This document shows positions 33,550-42,911 of a stretch of DNA of 52,051 nt, one piece after another (position 1 is the stretch's first letter; the number at the start of each line of letters is the position of its first letter). The DNA is taken from positions 989 through 53,039 of the forward strand of contig DGXY01000052.1 in the NCBI GenBank assembly GCA_002396885.1, given 5' to 3'. Under the pieces are notes generated by a model. That model worked only from the letters and a program-made list of their open reading frames with translations, ran no database searches and was not told where the DNA came from. A program made the translations under genes and the position numbers. The DNA comes from Akkermansiaceae bacterium UBA5020 (GTDB lineage: Bacteria; Verrucomicrobiota; Verrucomicrobiia; Verrucomicrobiales; DEV007).

Positions 33550-35466
33550 ATGAGCCAAAACTACGCCACCACTCCCCCGTCGCTCACGGGCATGCCTCCA
33601 GGGATCCCCTACATCATCGGGAACGAGGCGGCGGAGCGGTTCAGTTTCTATGGGATGAGGACCATTCTCACGGTCTTCATGGTGAACTACCTGTGGATCA
33701 TGGGCGACGTCGCGGGCACCCGCCTGAGCGATGCCGAGGCGACCCGGCGCTTCCACGATTTTGTCTCGCTCGTTTACCTCACGCCGCTCTTCGGTGCGCT
33801 CATCGCGGACTTCTTCTTTGGGAAATACCGCATCATCATGTGGCTCTCGGTGGTCTACTGCCTCGGCCACGGAGCCCTCGCCCTGATGGGGATGGCGGGA
33901 GAAGCGGGCACCTGGCTGATGGTGGGGCTCTGGCTCATCGCGATCGGATCGGGCGGCATCAAACCCTGCGTTTCGGCGCACGTCGGCGATCAGTTTGGTA
34001 AACAGAACCGGCACCTCCTCCCGCGCATCTTCAACTGGTTCTACTGGTCGATCAATCTTGGGGCCTTCGCCTCGACCCTGCTGACCCCGTGGCTGCTTGA
34101 ATGGTATGGCCCCCACTGGGCCTTCGGGGTGCCGGGCCTCCTCATGGCCCTGGCGACACTCGTCTTCTGGATGGGACGATGGAAATTCGTCCACATCCCC
34201 GCGCGCGGCGCGCAGGTCCTGCGCGAGATGCTCAGCCGTGACGGGCTCTTTGCCGTCGGCAAACTCTGCGCGATCTATTTCTTCGTCGCGATCTTCTGGT
34301 CGCTCTTTGACCAGAGCGGCTCCTCCTGGGTGCTCCAGGCGGAGAACATGGATCTGCGCTGGCTCGGCGTGACCTGGCTGCCCAGCCAGATCCAGGCGCT
34401 GAATCCCATTCTGATCCTCACCTTCATCCCGCTGTTCTCGTATGTGGTTTACCCCTTCGTCGATCGCTTTTATCCGCTGACCCCGTTGCGGAAGATCGCG
34501 ATCGGTCTGTTCATCATGGTGATCTCCTTCGTCCTCGTCGCGATCGCCCAGACGAAGATCGATGCGGGTGAGTCGCCCTCGATCTCTTGGCAGATCGTCG
34601 CCTACGTCGCCCTGACCGCGGCCGAGGTGATGGTCTCGATCGTCAGCCTCGAGTTCAGCTACACCCAGGCACCGAAGTCGATGAAATCGCTCATCATGTC
34701 GCTCTGGCTCTTCGCGGTGGCCTTCGGCAACCAAGTCACGGCCCGGATCAATGACGTCATCCAGGTCGACACCCCCATCGCCGAAGTGAAAGCCACCGGC
34801 AACGAGGCCTCGCACGGCGGCTTTGATGAAAAGGTCGGAACTGGAGACGACCTTCTCCTCATCTTCGACGCCGACGGCAAACGCACCGACCTGCGTTTTG
34901 CGGGACGCGACGAGCTCGATGCCATCCTCGGACTCGTCGAGAAGCATTTCCAGTCCGGGAGTTTTGCACTGCCCTCACAGGCCGAAGGCGCGACCCTCGC
35001 CGGTTCCGTAACTGATCCCTGGGGCAACCCCTATCAATACCGCCTCATCAACCGCAACCAGGCCCGGGTCTGGAGTGCGGGTCCTGACAAAACCCTCATG
35101 ACCGAGTGGGACCAGGGCGCAGTCCTCGCGGTAAGCCGTCCCGAAACCGGCGACCCCTCCGCCTTGGCAAAGTTCTTTGACCGATTCCACCCTGAGCGCA
35201 CCTGGCTCGATCGCCGCCGCGAGGCCCTTGGCCTGCCCACCGAAGCCGATCAGGCCGCGTCAGGCCCGACGATCACGCGAGACTACTTCGTCGGCGGATT
35301 GGTGAAGCTCGAGGGCGCCGCCTACTTCTGGTTCTTCAGCGGACTTATGCTCGCAGCCGCGGTGCTTTTTCTGATTGTCGCGAAGCTCTACCGACCCCGC
35401 GAATTCTTCCATGATGACGAGGAAGAAGCGGCGGCCGAAGCCGAAGAAGAAGCGGCCGGTCGCTGA
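33550..35466 (+). CDS. POT family (proton-dependent oligopeptide) transporter with GspG-like insert
   Basis: This is a 638-residue protein from ATG 33550 (MSQNYATT). It is a predicted inner-membrane importer of di- and tripeptides driven by protons. The POT signature E-x-x-E-R-F reads NEAAERFSFYG (E26, E29, R30), and about twelve transmembrane segments can be counted. Between two of the last helices lies a soluble insert of about 180 residues (about 405-585), much larger than in typical POT proteins. Within it DPWGNPYQYR and VWSAGPDKT (489-515) match the C-terminal part of the type II secretion pseudopilin GspG. The extreme C-terminus is acidic (DDEEEAAAEAEEE). It is convergent with the C39 peptidase gene with no gap. 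Confidence 0.85.
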   Translation: MSQNYATTPPSLTGMPPGIPYIIGNEAAERFSFYGMRTILTVFMVNYLWIMGDVAGTRLSDAEATRRFHDFVSLVYLTPLFGALIADFFFGKYRIIMWLSVVYCLGHGALALMGMAGEAGTWLMVGLWLIAIGSGGIKPCVSAHVGDQFGKQNRHLLPRIFNWFYWSINLGAFASTLLTPWLLEWYGPHWAFGVPGLLMALATLVFWMGRWKFVHIPARGAQVLREMLSRDGLFAVGKLCAIYFFVAIFWSLFDQSGSSWVLQAENMDLRWLGVTWLPSQIQALNPILILTFIPLFSYVVYPFVDRFYPLTPLRKIAIGLFIMVISFVLVAIAQTKIDAGESPSISWQIVAYVALTAAEVMVSIVSLEFSYTQAPKSMKSLIMSLWLFAVAFGNQVTARINDVIQVDTPIAEVKATGNEASHGGFDEKVGTGDDLLLIFDADGKRTDLRFAGRDELDAILGLVEKHFQSGSFALPSQAEGATLAGSVTDPWGNPYQYRLINRNQARVWSAGPDKTLMTEWDQGAVLAVSRPETGDPSALAKFFDRFHPERTWLDRRREALGLPTEADQAASGPTITRDYFVGGLVKLEGAAYFWFFSGLMLAAAVLFLIVAKLYRPREFFHDDEEEAAAEAEEEAAGR

Positions 35467-36951
35467 TCAGAGACCGATCACGTAAAGCCGCTTTTGCGAG
35501 ATCTGCTCGGCTTCGGGCAGAGTGATCCAGCGCTCGAGATACCGCTCTCCCCAGGAGTCGGAAAAGGCGATCTCGTTCGTCTCGGCGTTGTAGCCGGTGA
35601 TGATGACGACGTGGGCGCGGCTCCGATCGGGTGACAGCTTCGGATCGGCGGCCGCGGCAACGACGGCGTTCTTGTGCGACTCCCACGAATCCTTGCGCGA
35701 CTTCGTGCGTTCGGTGGAAATCTCGTTGAATTCCTCGGTGCTGAACATCGCCCAGATCATCGGAATGCCTTCGTCGATCGATTTCTGGATATCGCGCATC
35801 TTCAGCTCTCCGTCGACCATGTCGAAGGAACGTCCCTTGCGCTTGATGTCGCTGCCGATATTGGAGAGAAGCAGCTCGACCGAGGTGCCGCCGCCAGCCT
35901 GGGTCTCTCCGGCCATCGCGAGGAGATACATGTCGGCGGGGATGCCGAGGAAACGCATGCAACGCTCGGCGGTGGCCGGCACGCAGTAACCTTTCGGCCC
36001 TTGGTCGACCATGGGGATGTTGGAAATGACGACATCGCCATTGTCGCGCTTTTCGATGAAGCCCCGGGCGCGCTCGCGGATCGTCGCATCGGAAACGCGG
36101 GCGGTGTTGCCGCGATTTTCGGCCGCCGCTACCGTCTGCACGGCGAGGGAGACATATTCATCGGGAACGTGGGAAAGAAGGAAGGCGTGGCCCGCCCAGT
36201 CCCATCGCTCCACCTCGACACGTGACTCGCCTTCGCCGAAGCGCTGCTTCTGCGAGGGCCCCAGCAGGGCAGAGAGTTTGCCGCCGATGATCTCGGCGTC
36301 GTTCGCCATGATGAGGCGCACGCCCTCCATGCCGCCGGGAACGGGTTTGCCCTTGATGAAATGCTCCTCCCCTCCCCCGGCCGCGCCAAAGGAATCGCCC
36401 TTATTGGCGTAGACGATGGAAAGGCCGGTGACCTGCTCGTTCTCTCCGTAGAGGGCCGACGAGTGGGGGCGGGCCCCGAGAAAGCGGTATTCGGCGTTGG
36501 GGTAGGCGCGGTAGCTTTCCCCGATCGCCGTTTTGGATTCGCGCGGCCAGTCGAGGCGGGCGGCGACCTCTTCGGGTTTGCTCGACCAGAGGGTGTTTCC
36601 GGCGAAGAGGGCGTGACCGATCGCTTCGTTGATCTGCTCGACGGTGACCCCACCAGTCGGCGCGAGCGCGGCGGGCATCGAGGCGGGAGAGGACGGGGCG
36701 GCCCCGGCGGCGGGCTTCCAAGTCGCGAGGAATTGCTGGTCGGCGGGAGAAAGCGACGCAAGCGGCACCTCGAAAAGCTGACCGCTCTCGAGAAGGATCG
36801 AGGCTTTGCCGTTGGCGACGGCGACAATCTTGGCCCGGATCGCCTTTCCGGCCGTGTTGGTGAGGGTGCGGAACTCCTCGGATCGGGCAGCGGGTGCTAC
36901 GAGGAGCGTTGCCAACATCACGACGACACCGAAACAGGGTTGTTTCTTCAT
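35467..36951 (-). CDS. SHD1 domain plus C39-like cysteine peptidase, secreted
   Basis: This is a 494-residue protein with a signal peptide (MKKQPCFGVVVMLATLLVAPAARS). Residues 25-75 form an SHD1-like domain (FRTLTNTAGKAIRAKIV ... VPLASLSPADQQFL), often found in secreted proteins of this group. After a Pro/Ala linker and a beta-rich region, the C-terminal half holds a C39-like papain fold: NIPMVDQGPKGYCVPATAERC (Q317 and catalytic C323), then AHVVIITGYN (H447) and FSDSWGER (D465). The catalytic set is complete. The substrate is unknown. It ends directly against the POT transporter's stop codon and starts 81 bases from the nuoN stop. Confidence 0.85.
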   Translation of the reverse strand: MKKQPCFGVVVMLATLLVAPAARSEEFRTLTNTAGKAIRAKIVAVANGKASILLESGQLFEVPLASLSPADQQFLATWKPAAGAAPSSPASMPAALAPTGGVTVEQINEAIGHALFAGNTLWSSKPEEVAARLDWPRESKTAIGESYRAYPNAEYRFLGARPHSSALYGENEQVTGLSIVYANKGDSFGAAGGGEEHFIKGKPVPGGMEGVRLIMANDAEIIGGKLSALLGPSQKQRFGEGESRVEVERWDWAGHAFLLSHVPDEYVSLAVQTVAAAENRGNTARVSDATIRERARGFIEKRDNGDVVISNIPMVDQGPKGYCVPATAERCMRFLGIPADMYLLAMAGETQAGGGTSVELLLSNIGSDIKRKGRSFDMVDGELKMRDIQKSIDEGIPMIWAMFSTEEFNEISTERTKSRKDSWESHKNAVVAAAADPKLSPDRSRAHVVIITGYNAETNEIAFSDSWGERYLERWITLPEAEQISQKRLYVIGL

Positions 36952-37032
36952 GGACGCGATTTTAGCGCAGCCTCACCCGGTGGGCAAGCCCGGTCCGGAG
37001 GGATGAGACAACCAAACCGATCCCGATCGAGC

Positions 37033-38511
37033 TCAGGAGAAAAGCCCGACGATCACGCCCGGGGCGACCCCGGCGGCCACGATGAGAATCATCAGCACGA
37101 CCATCGCGAATCCCGTGAGCGGACTGACGCGGATCGCGCCCTCTTCACCCTTGGCCGGCTCGGAGAAATACATCGAGACGGCGATCTTGAGGTAATAATA
37201 GAAGCCCGCCGCTGCGGCGACGAGGGCGGCGGCGAGGAGCCACCACTGCCCGGCGTCGATGGCCATTTTGAAGGCGAAAAACTTGCCGAAGAATCCGGCC
37301 GTGAGCGGGATCCCCGCCAGTGAGGCCATCGCGACGAGAAGCGCGGCGGCATGGAAGGGCGATCGTTTCGCGAGCCCGCGGTAGGAATCGATTTCCTCAC
37401 CGGGAATCGCCACACGGAGACTCGAGAGCACCAGAAAGGCGAGGAGCGTCATGAGGAGATAGGCTCCCAAGTAGAAAGCCACCACCGTGGTGGGAGACAT
37501 CGCATTCGCCACGGAAGCGCGGGGAGCCGAGGCGAGAGCCATGAGAAGGAATCCGCTGTGTCCGATCGAGGAATAGGCGAGGAGCCGTTTGAAGTTTTTC
37601 TGCGGCAGGGCCGCGAGATTCCCGACCAGCAGCGTGAGGATGGCGACCACGATGAGGACGGCGGTGATTTTTCCCACGAGCGGAGCGCTCGCGAGAAAGG
37701 GGCTCACCAAGCGAAGCGTGACAATCGTCGCCGCCGCCTTCGAGCCGACCGAAAGAAAGGCCGTCACCGGAGTCGGGGCCCCTTGATAGACGTCCGGGAT
37801 CCAGAGGTGGAAGGGCGCGGCACCGAGTTTGAAAGCGAGAGCGATGAGGATCAGGGCGAAGGCGAAGAGCGCGGCCGTGGTGTTGATCCCGTCTTTGCCG
37901 AGGGCTTCGGTGATCGCGGGCAACTCCATGCTGCCGGTCACTCCAAAGAGCCAGGCGAAGCCATAGACGAGGAAACCGGTCGAGAGCGCTCCAAGAATGA
38001 GATACTTCACTCCGGCCTCGAGCGAACCGACATTGCGACGAAGATAGGCCACGAGGATGTAGAAGGTGATCGAGACCGTCTCGAGCGAGACAAAGATGCT
38101 GACAAGGTGATTGGCGGAAGACATCCACATCAACCCGGCACAGGCAAAGAGCGGCAGGGCGAAGAATTCACCGAGTCCGGCCTGAGGGTGGGCACCGTCC
38201 TCAGGGTTGGCGGTCTGGGCGATGACGATAGGCGCATAGTCGATCGCCATGATCAGCACAAGAATGGTCGAGAGCAGGGCGAGCCCCTTGAAGAAAAGCG
38301 AAAGGCTGTCGGGCGCGGCGTAGAATCGCCAGATCCCTCCCACCGCGGCCTCAGGGGCCTTTACGATAAAAAGAAGACAGAAGACGATGGCAAGCCCGAG
38401 GATGCCGAGGCGGGCGAGGGACCGTTTGTCCTCGAGCTTGGCGAAGGCATCGACCATCAGCAGGACGAGCCCGAGCGCGACCACAATGAATTCGAGGTAA
38501 TAGACCGGCAT
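37033..38511 (-). CDS. nuoN: NADH-quinone oxidoreductase subunit N
   Basis: This is a 492-residue integral membrane protein of the antiporter-like type, about fourteen helices, and the last gene of the complex I operon. Typical stretches are FVSLETVSITFYILVAYLRR (with the conserved Glu), LGAAPFHLWIPDVYQGAPTPVTAFLSVGSKAA, and NFKRLLAYSSIGHSGFLLMAL, which carries the Lys and His of the proton channel. It is encoded 44 bases after nuoM. Following genes are on the same strand but unrelated. Confidence 0.95.
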   Translation of the reverse strand: MPVYYLEFIVVALGLVLLMVDAFAKLEDKRSLARLGILGLAIVFCLLFIVKAPEAAVGGIWRFYAAPDSLSLFFKGLALLSTILVLIMAIDYAPIVIAQTANPEDGAHPQAGLGEFFALPLFACAGLMWMSSANHLVSIFVSLETVSITFYILVAYLRRNVGSLEAGVKYLILGALSTGFLVYGFAWLFGVTGSMELPAITEALGKDGINTTAALFAFALILIALAFKLGAAPFHLWIPDVYQGAPTPVTAFLSVGSKAAATIVTLRLVSPFLASAPLVGKITAVLIVVAILTLLVGNLAALPQKNFKRLLAYSSIGHSGFLLMALASAPRASVANAMSPTTVVAFYLGAYLLMTLLAFLVLSSLRVAIPGEEIDSYRGLAKRSPFHAAALLVAMASLAGIPLTAGFFGKFFAFKMAIDAGQWWLLAAALVAAAAGFYYYLKIAVSMYFSEPAKGEEGAIRVSPLTGFAMVVLMILIVAAGVAPGVIVGLFS

Positions 38512-38555
38512 GGGGAAAGTTGGCAGAGTTCAGAGTCCTGTTTTCAGCCGTCGCC

Positions 38556-40055
38556 TCATCCGGCCATGGCGGTGAAGAGACCGTTCACGGCGGGGCGGAT
38601 GAATTGATTGAGGAGTTCGGGCGAGAAGCCGACCGCGAGGAGGGCGACCAAAAGGAGAAGGAGCGGCAGACGCGTGCCCCACGAAAGATCGGCGGGAGTG
38701 TTGAGCGCCTCGGGCTTCGGGCCCATGAAGAGATTGCGGAAGGCGCGCAGCATATAGACGGCGGAAATCACAACACCCCAGAGCGCGCCGATCGTGGCCC
38801 AGCGGATCCAGGTCATGGTCGTATCCTCGCCGGCGAAGGCGCCGAAGAAGATCTCGACCTCGGCCGCGAAGTTGGCAAATCCGGGCAGACCGATCGAGGC
38901 GAAGGTGGCGAAACCGAAGAGAAGTCCGAGCTTCGGCATCGACTTGGCGATTCCTCCAAACTTGTCGAAGTCGAGGCTGCCGAATTGGTCGCGCATCCAG
39001 CCCGCGAGTCCGAAGAGCAGGGCGATGGAAAGACCGTGGGCGAACATGAGGAGGACGGCACCGGAGACCCCGATGACATTCCCGGCGGCGATGCCGAGGA
39101 AGGCGTAGCCCATGTGCATCACGCTCGAGTAGCCGAGCATGCGGTCGAGCTTCTTCTGCGCGATCGTGACGAGGCCGATGTAGAGAATGTTACCGAGGAG
39201 GAGAATGAGGACGAGGTTCAGCCACTTCTCCGCTCCGGCCGGCGCGAGCGGCATCGCGAGACGAATGAGTCCGTAGAGGCCGAATTTCTTCAGGACCCCG
39301 GCGTGCAGCATCGCCACCGGCGTGGGGGCCTCGGCATAGGCGGGAGCCGCCCAACTGTGGAAGGGAAAGAGCGAGACGAGAATGCCGAAGCCGATGAAAA
39401 GGAGGAGGAAAATCCAGGATTGGGTCCCTTCGGCAATCGGCGCGGCCTTCGCAAGCGCGATGAGCGAGGCCACGTCAAACGTCGTGCCGCCGAGGGCTCC
39501 GACCGCGAGAATCAGTCCGACGAGGAGAATGAGGCTGCCGACGCCGAGGAAGATCGTGATCGTCCAGGCGGTGCGGACGCGTCCCTCCCCGTGGCCGAAG
39601 ATCCCGATCATGAGGAAGGTCGGGATGAGGGCGAGCTCGTGGAAGGCATAGAGGAAAAACAGATCCGTCGCGGTGAAGGCTCCGATCGCTCCGCCACCGA
39701 TGAGGAGGAGGGAAAGGTAGTAGAGTTTGGCGCTTCCTTTGATGGCCGATTCTTGCGGTGCGACAAAGACGGCCGCCACGAGGACGAGAGCGGAGAGAAG
39801 GACGAGGACGAGGCTGATCCCGTCGATCCCGAAGGCGAGACTCAGCTTCGGAAAGCCCGGCATCTCAAGCAAGGTTCGAGAACTGGCGAACTGTGTCGCT
39901 CCCTCGACCACCGTATTGAAATTGATCGCACAGTAAACCGCAACGAGAAGCACGAGCACCGAGGCTCCCAGCGCGGTGAAGCGGGCGGGCGCCCCGAGGC
40001 CGACGGCGAGCGCGGCAAGGAGCGGCAGGAAGACGAGGAGTTCAAGTGTGCTCAC
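38556..40055 (-). CDS. nuoM: NADH-quinone oxidoreductase subunit M
   Basis: This is a 499-residue membrane protein starting with GTG at 40055. It is a proton-pumping antiporter-like subunit. Motifs: YAFHELALIPTFLMIG (conserved Glu), FPFHSWAAPAYAEAPTPVAMLHAGVLKKFGLYGLIRL with its Lys, and KKLDRMLGYSSVMHMGYAFLGIA. The gene lies between nuoL (24 bases) and nuoN (44 bases), the standard order. Confidence 0.96.
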   Translation of the reverse strand: MSTLELLVFLPLLAALAVGLGAPARFTALGASVLVLLVAVYCAINFNTVVEGATQFASSRTLLEMPGFPKLSLAFGIDGISLVLVLLSALVLVAAVFVAPQESAIKGSAKLYYLSLLLIGGGAIGAFTATDLFFLYAFHELALIPTFLMIGIFGHGEGRVRTAWTITIFLGVGSLILLVGLILAVGALGGTTFDVASLIALAKAAPIAEGTQSWIFLLLFIGFGILVSLFPFHSWAAPAYAEAPTPVAMLHAGVLKKFGLYGLIRLAMPLAPAGAEKWLNLVLILLLGNILYIGLVTIAQKKLDRMLGYSSVMHMGYAFLGIAAGNVIGVSGAVLLMFAHGLSIALLFGLAGWMRDQFGSLDFDKFGGIAKSMPKLGLLFGFATFASIGLPGFANFAAEVEIFFGAFAGEDTTMTWIRWATIGALWGVVISAVYMLRAFRNLFMGPKPEALNTPADLSWGTRLPLLLLLVALLAVGFSPELLNQFIRPAVNGLFTAMAG

Positions 40056-40079
40056 GACGAGAGGGGGCGGAAAATTCGA

Positions 40080-41903
40080 TCAGAAAAGGAGGTAGAAGAT
40101 CACCGCGACCACGGCGACGCCGAAGAGGAATGCGTAAGACTGGACGTTGCCGGTATTGAAGACCCGGAAGACAGAACCGGCGGCAAGAGCGGTCGCAGCG
40201 GGGAAGCGGGCCACGAGCGGATCGATGAGATAGCGGTCGGCGAAATCGAGGCCCTTGGCGACGGCATCCTGGAAGACATGAACCAGACCGAGGTAGAACT
40301 CGTCGATTTTGAATTTGTCGCGGAAGAGTGGGATGCTGATCGGATCCTTGTCCTTGCCCTTATAAAAATAGATCGCGGCTCCAACGCCGATGACGAGTCC
40401 GATGAGGGAAAGGATCGCGGTGAGACCAAAATGTTCGACGAGGTGGTGGATGTCGGCATGCCCTCGCGCGAGGAGCGGACCGGAGACAAACGAGTAGGCC
40501 GAGAACACCGCCATGAACGCGAGCAGCGCGAGCGGGATCCACATGACCGGCCCGACCTCATGGGCATGGTCGGCATCTTTCGTGCGCGCTTTACCGAAGA
40601 AGGCGACGATGACGAGACGGGTCATGTAGAAAGGCGTGAGGAAAGCGACGATGATCGCAAGGACATACGGCCCGGTCATTTTCTCATGTAGGGCCGTCTC
40701 GAGGATGGCCTCCTTGCTCCAGAAGCCGCTTGTGAAGGGCACGGCGATGAGAGCGGCGGTGCCGAGGGCGAAAGTCCAGAAAGTGATCGGCAACTTTTTG
40801 CGCAGTCCGCCCATCTTCCAGATGTCCTGCTCGTGATGGCACGCATAGATCACCGCACCCGAACCGAGGAAGAGGAGCGCCTTGAAAAAGGCGTGGGTGT
40901 AGAGGTGGAACATGCCGGCATCGCTGCCACCCTGACCAACTCCCTGGGCCATGACCATGTATCCGAGCTGGGAAAGAGTCGAGTAGGCAAGGATGCGCTT
41001 GATGTCGTTTTGCTGAAGGGCCATCAAGGCGGCGAGCAGCGCGGTGATCGCTCCGACCCAGGCGATCACTTCGGCGGCGAAATCCGCCGCATCCACGAGA
41101 AACGCGACCCGCGCCAGCATGAAGACCCCGGCGGCGACCATCGTGGCGGCGTGGATCAGGGCGGAGACGGGCGTGGGACCCTCCATCGCGTCGGGGAGCC
41201 AGACGTGCAGCGGCACCTGGGCCGATTTGCCGACCGCGCCGCAGAAGACGCAAAGAACCGCGAGGTTGAGCAGTTGCGCATTGGCGACACTGCCGACGGC
41301 CTTGGCGATTTCGTCGAAATAGATCGATCCGGTGAGAATCCACACGAGGAGAATCCCCGCCATGAAGCCGAAGTCGCCGATGCGATTGACGAGAAAAGCC
41401 TTTTTGGCTGCGTCCGCGGCGGAAGCCTTCTCATACCAGTGACCGATGAGAAGGTAGGAACTGACCCCGACCAGTTCCCAGAAAATGAACATCATCGCGA
41501 AATTGTCCGCGAGGACGATGCCGGTCATCGAGAAGAGGAAGAGGGAAAGCCCCGCGAAGTAGCGCGACTTGCCCGCGTCGTCCTTCATGTAGCCGAGCGA
41601 GAAGAGATGCACGAGGAAGCCGATCGAGGAGACGATGAGCATCATGCCGCGGCTGAGTCCGTCAATCTGGAACCCGATACCGAGTTCGAGGGCTTGGCCG
41701 AGGTCGATCCAAGGATAGGTCTTCGTCTCCACCGCCGTCTCTCCGCCCGCGGCAAGGAGAAAGCAGAAGATCAGACAGAGCAGGGCTGACCCCGTCGAGA
41801 GCAGTGAGGAAAGGCCGGACCAGCGTTTCAGGCCAAGCAGAATCGCCGCCGCGACGAGCAGCGGGAGGAGCAGGACGGACCAGGCCAGGGTATTGACATC
41901 CAT
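40080..41903 (-). CDS. nuoL: NADH-quinone oxidoreductase subunit L
   Basis: This is a 607-residue protein, the largest antiporter-like subunit with its C-terminal lateral helix region. Motifs: FIFWELVGVSSYLLIGHWYEKASAADAAKKAFLVNRIGDFGFM, AQVPLHVWLPDAMEGPTPVSALIHAATMVAAGVFML, and NDIKRILAYSTLSQLGYMVMA. These include the conserved Glu, Lys and His residues. It follows nuoK by 21 bases. Confidence 0.96.
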   Translation of the reverse strand: MDVNTLAWSVLLLPLLVAAAILLGLKRWSGLSSLLSTGSALLCLIFCFLLAAGGETAVETKTYPWIDLGQALELGIGFQIDGLSRGMMLIVSSIGFLVHLFSLGYMKDDAGKSRYFAGLSLFLFSMTGIVLADNFAMMFIFWELVGVSSYLLIGHWYEKASAADAAKKAFLVNRIGDFGFMAGILLVWILTGSIYFDEIAKAVGSVANAQLLNLAVLCVFCGAVGKSAQVPLHVWLPDAMEGPTPVSALIHAATMVAAGVFMLARVAFLVDAADFAAEVIAWVGAITALLAALMALQQNDIKRILAYSTLSQLGYMVMAQGVGQGGSDAGMFHLYTHAFFKALLFLGSGAVIYACHHEQDIWKMGGLRKKLPITFWTFALGTAALIAVPFTSGFWSKEAILETALHEKMTGPYVLAIIVAFLTPFYMTRLVIVAFFGKARTKDADHAHEVGPVMWIPLALLAFMAVFSAYSFVSGPLLARGHADIHHLVEHFGLTAILSLIGLVIGVGAAIYFYKGKDKDPISIPLFRDKFKIDEFYLGLVHVFQDAVAKGLDFADRYLIDPLVARFPAATALAAGSVFRVFNTGNVQSYAFLFGVAVVAVIFYLLF

Positions 41904-41924
41904 GGGATAAGAGCGGGCGCGGGA

Positions 41925-42245
41925 TCAGTATTTCATCGTGTTGACCTTCGTCACATCGGTCGTCTCCTTCGTACGGAAGAGGGCGACAATGATGGCGAGA
42001 CCAACGGCGACCTCGGCCGCCGCCACGGTGATGATGAAGAAAAGGAGGACGTGGGCGTCGTAGGCGGGCTGGCCTTCGACGAGGTTGAAACGCGAGAAGG
42101 CAACAAGGGTGAGATTCGCGGCCGCGAGCATGAGCTCGAGGCACATGAAGATGATGAGCAGATTGCGCCTCACGAGCACGCCGGCCAGCCCGATCGCAAA
42201 GAGCGCGCCGCTCACGAAAAGGAAGTGATTGAGGGTGAGTTCCAT
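41925..42245 (-). CDS. nuoK: NADH-quinone oxidoreductase subunit K
   Basis: This is a 106-residue, three-helix membrane protein. The second helix carries the conserved glutamate in FMCLELMLAAANL and the third has the second glutamate region (ITVAAAEVAVGLAIIVALFR). Both are needed for proton translocation in known complexes. It lies 26 bases after nuoJ and 21 before nuoL. Confidence 0.95.
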   Translation of the reverse strand: MELTLNHFLFVSGALFAIGLAGVLVRRNLLIIFMCLELMLAAANLTLVAFSRFNLVEGQPAYDAHVLLFFIITVAAAEVAVGLAIIVALFRTKETTDVTKVNTMKY

Positions 42246-42271
42246 GGTCCGTTCTTGGTGCTTCGTTTCCC

Positions 42272-42778
42272 TTACTTGAGTTCCTTCTTGCTGAGCACGA
42301 CCACGCCGACGGTGGCGGCGAGGAGAAGGACGCCAACGATCTGGACGGGGAACCAGTAGGTGCCGAAGAGAAGCTCGCCGATGCGATGGACGTCACTGTG
42401 GCCCGGCTCGGAAGGCACGATGGCGGGAAGCGGCCGGCCGGCGGTGCCGCCGCGGTTGAGGACGAGGACGACGAGCACGAGGAAGGCGGTCACGACCGCA
42501 CCGGCTCCGGCGAAGCTGATGAACGGGAAGCGGCGCTTCTCCTCTTCCGGCACGTCGAGGAGCATGATGATGAAGAGGAAGAGCACCATGATCGCTCCCG
42601 CGTAAACGAGAATCTGGAGCGTGCCGACGAGATAGGCATCGAGTTGGATGAAGAGCGAGGCCAGACCGAGGAAGGAGAGGACCATCGAAAACGCCGCCGA
42701 GACCGGGTTGCGGCACACGACCACCCCGATCCCCCCGAAGAGGGCGAGTGCGGCGAAGAGATAGAAAAGGAAAGTCAT
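42272..42778 (-). CDS. nuoJ: NADH-quinone oxidoreductase subunit J
   Basis: This is a 168-residue membrane protein with five predicted helices. The motifs GIGVVVCRNPVSAAFSMVLSFLGLASLFIQLDAYLVGTLQILVYAGAIMVLFLFIIMLLDV are typical of the subunit, including the conserved third helix. Its start is preceded by CGCTCAGCC, without a Shine-Dalgarno, and by an imperfect inverted repeat in the 133-base gap after nuoI. Confidence 0.94.
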   Translation of the reverse strand: MTFLFYLFAALALFGGIGVVVCRNPVSAAFSMVLSFLGLASLFIQLDAYLVGTLQILVYAGAIMVLFLFIIMLLDVPEEEKRRFPFISFAGAGAVVTAFLVLVVLVLNRGGTAGRPLPAIVPSEPGHSDVHRIGELLFGTYWFPVQIVGVLLLAATVGVVVLSKKELK

Positions 42779-42797
42779 GGCTGAGCGGATGCGGGCG

Positions 42798-42910
42798 GGG
42801 AGTAATGGAGCAGTGGAGGATGGGCTTTCGAGGGGGCGGCGACGGTCTCTTGGTTTCTAGGCGTTCAATTTTGTGGTCATTGCTCCATCATTCCTTCACT
42901 CCATCATTCC
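42798..42910. repeat. Imperfect inverted repeat of ATTCC/CTCCAT units between nuoI and nuoJ
   Basis: The left arm (42798-42824, GGAGTAATGGAGCAGTGGA-type units) and the right arm (42881-42910, CTCCATCATTCC units) are mutually complementary at roughly 70% of positions. Both arms are low-complexity. It resembles in style the TACTCN hairpin at 18151-18249. Confidence 0.55.
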
Positions 42911-42911
42911 T

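Noticed and set aside
38520..40691. Long plus-strand open frame antisense to nuoM/nuoN, over 700 codons
   Set aside because: Its product is a run of Glu, Asp, Arg and Gly without hydrophobic core, as expected from the reverse frame of GC-rich membrane-protein genes; nuoM and nuoN are unmistakable on the other strand.
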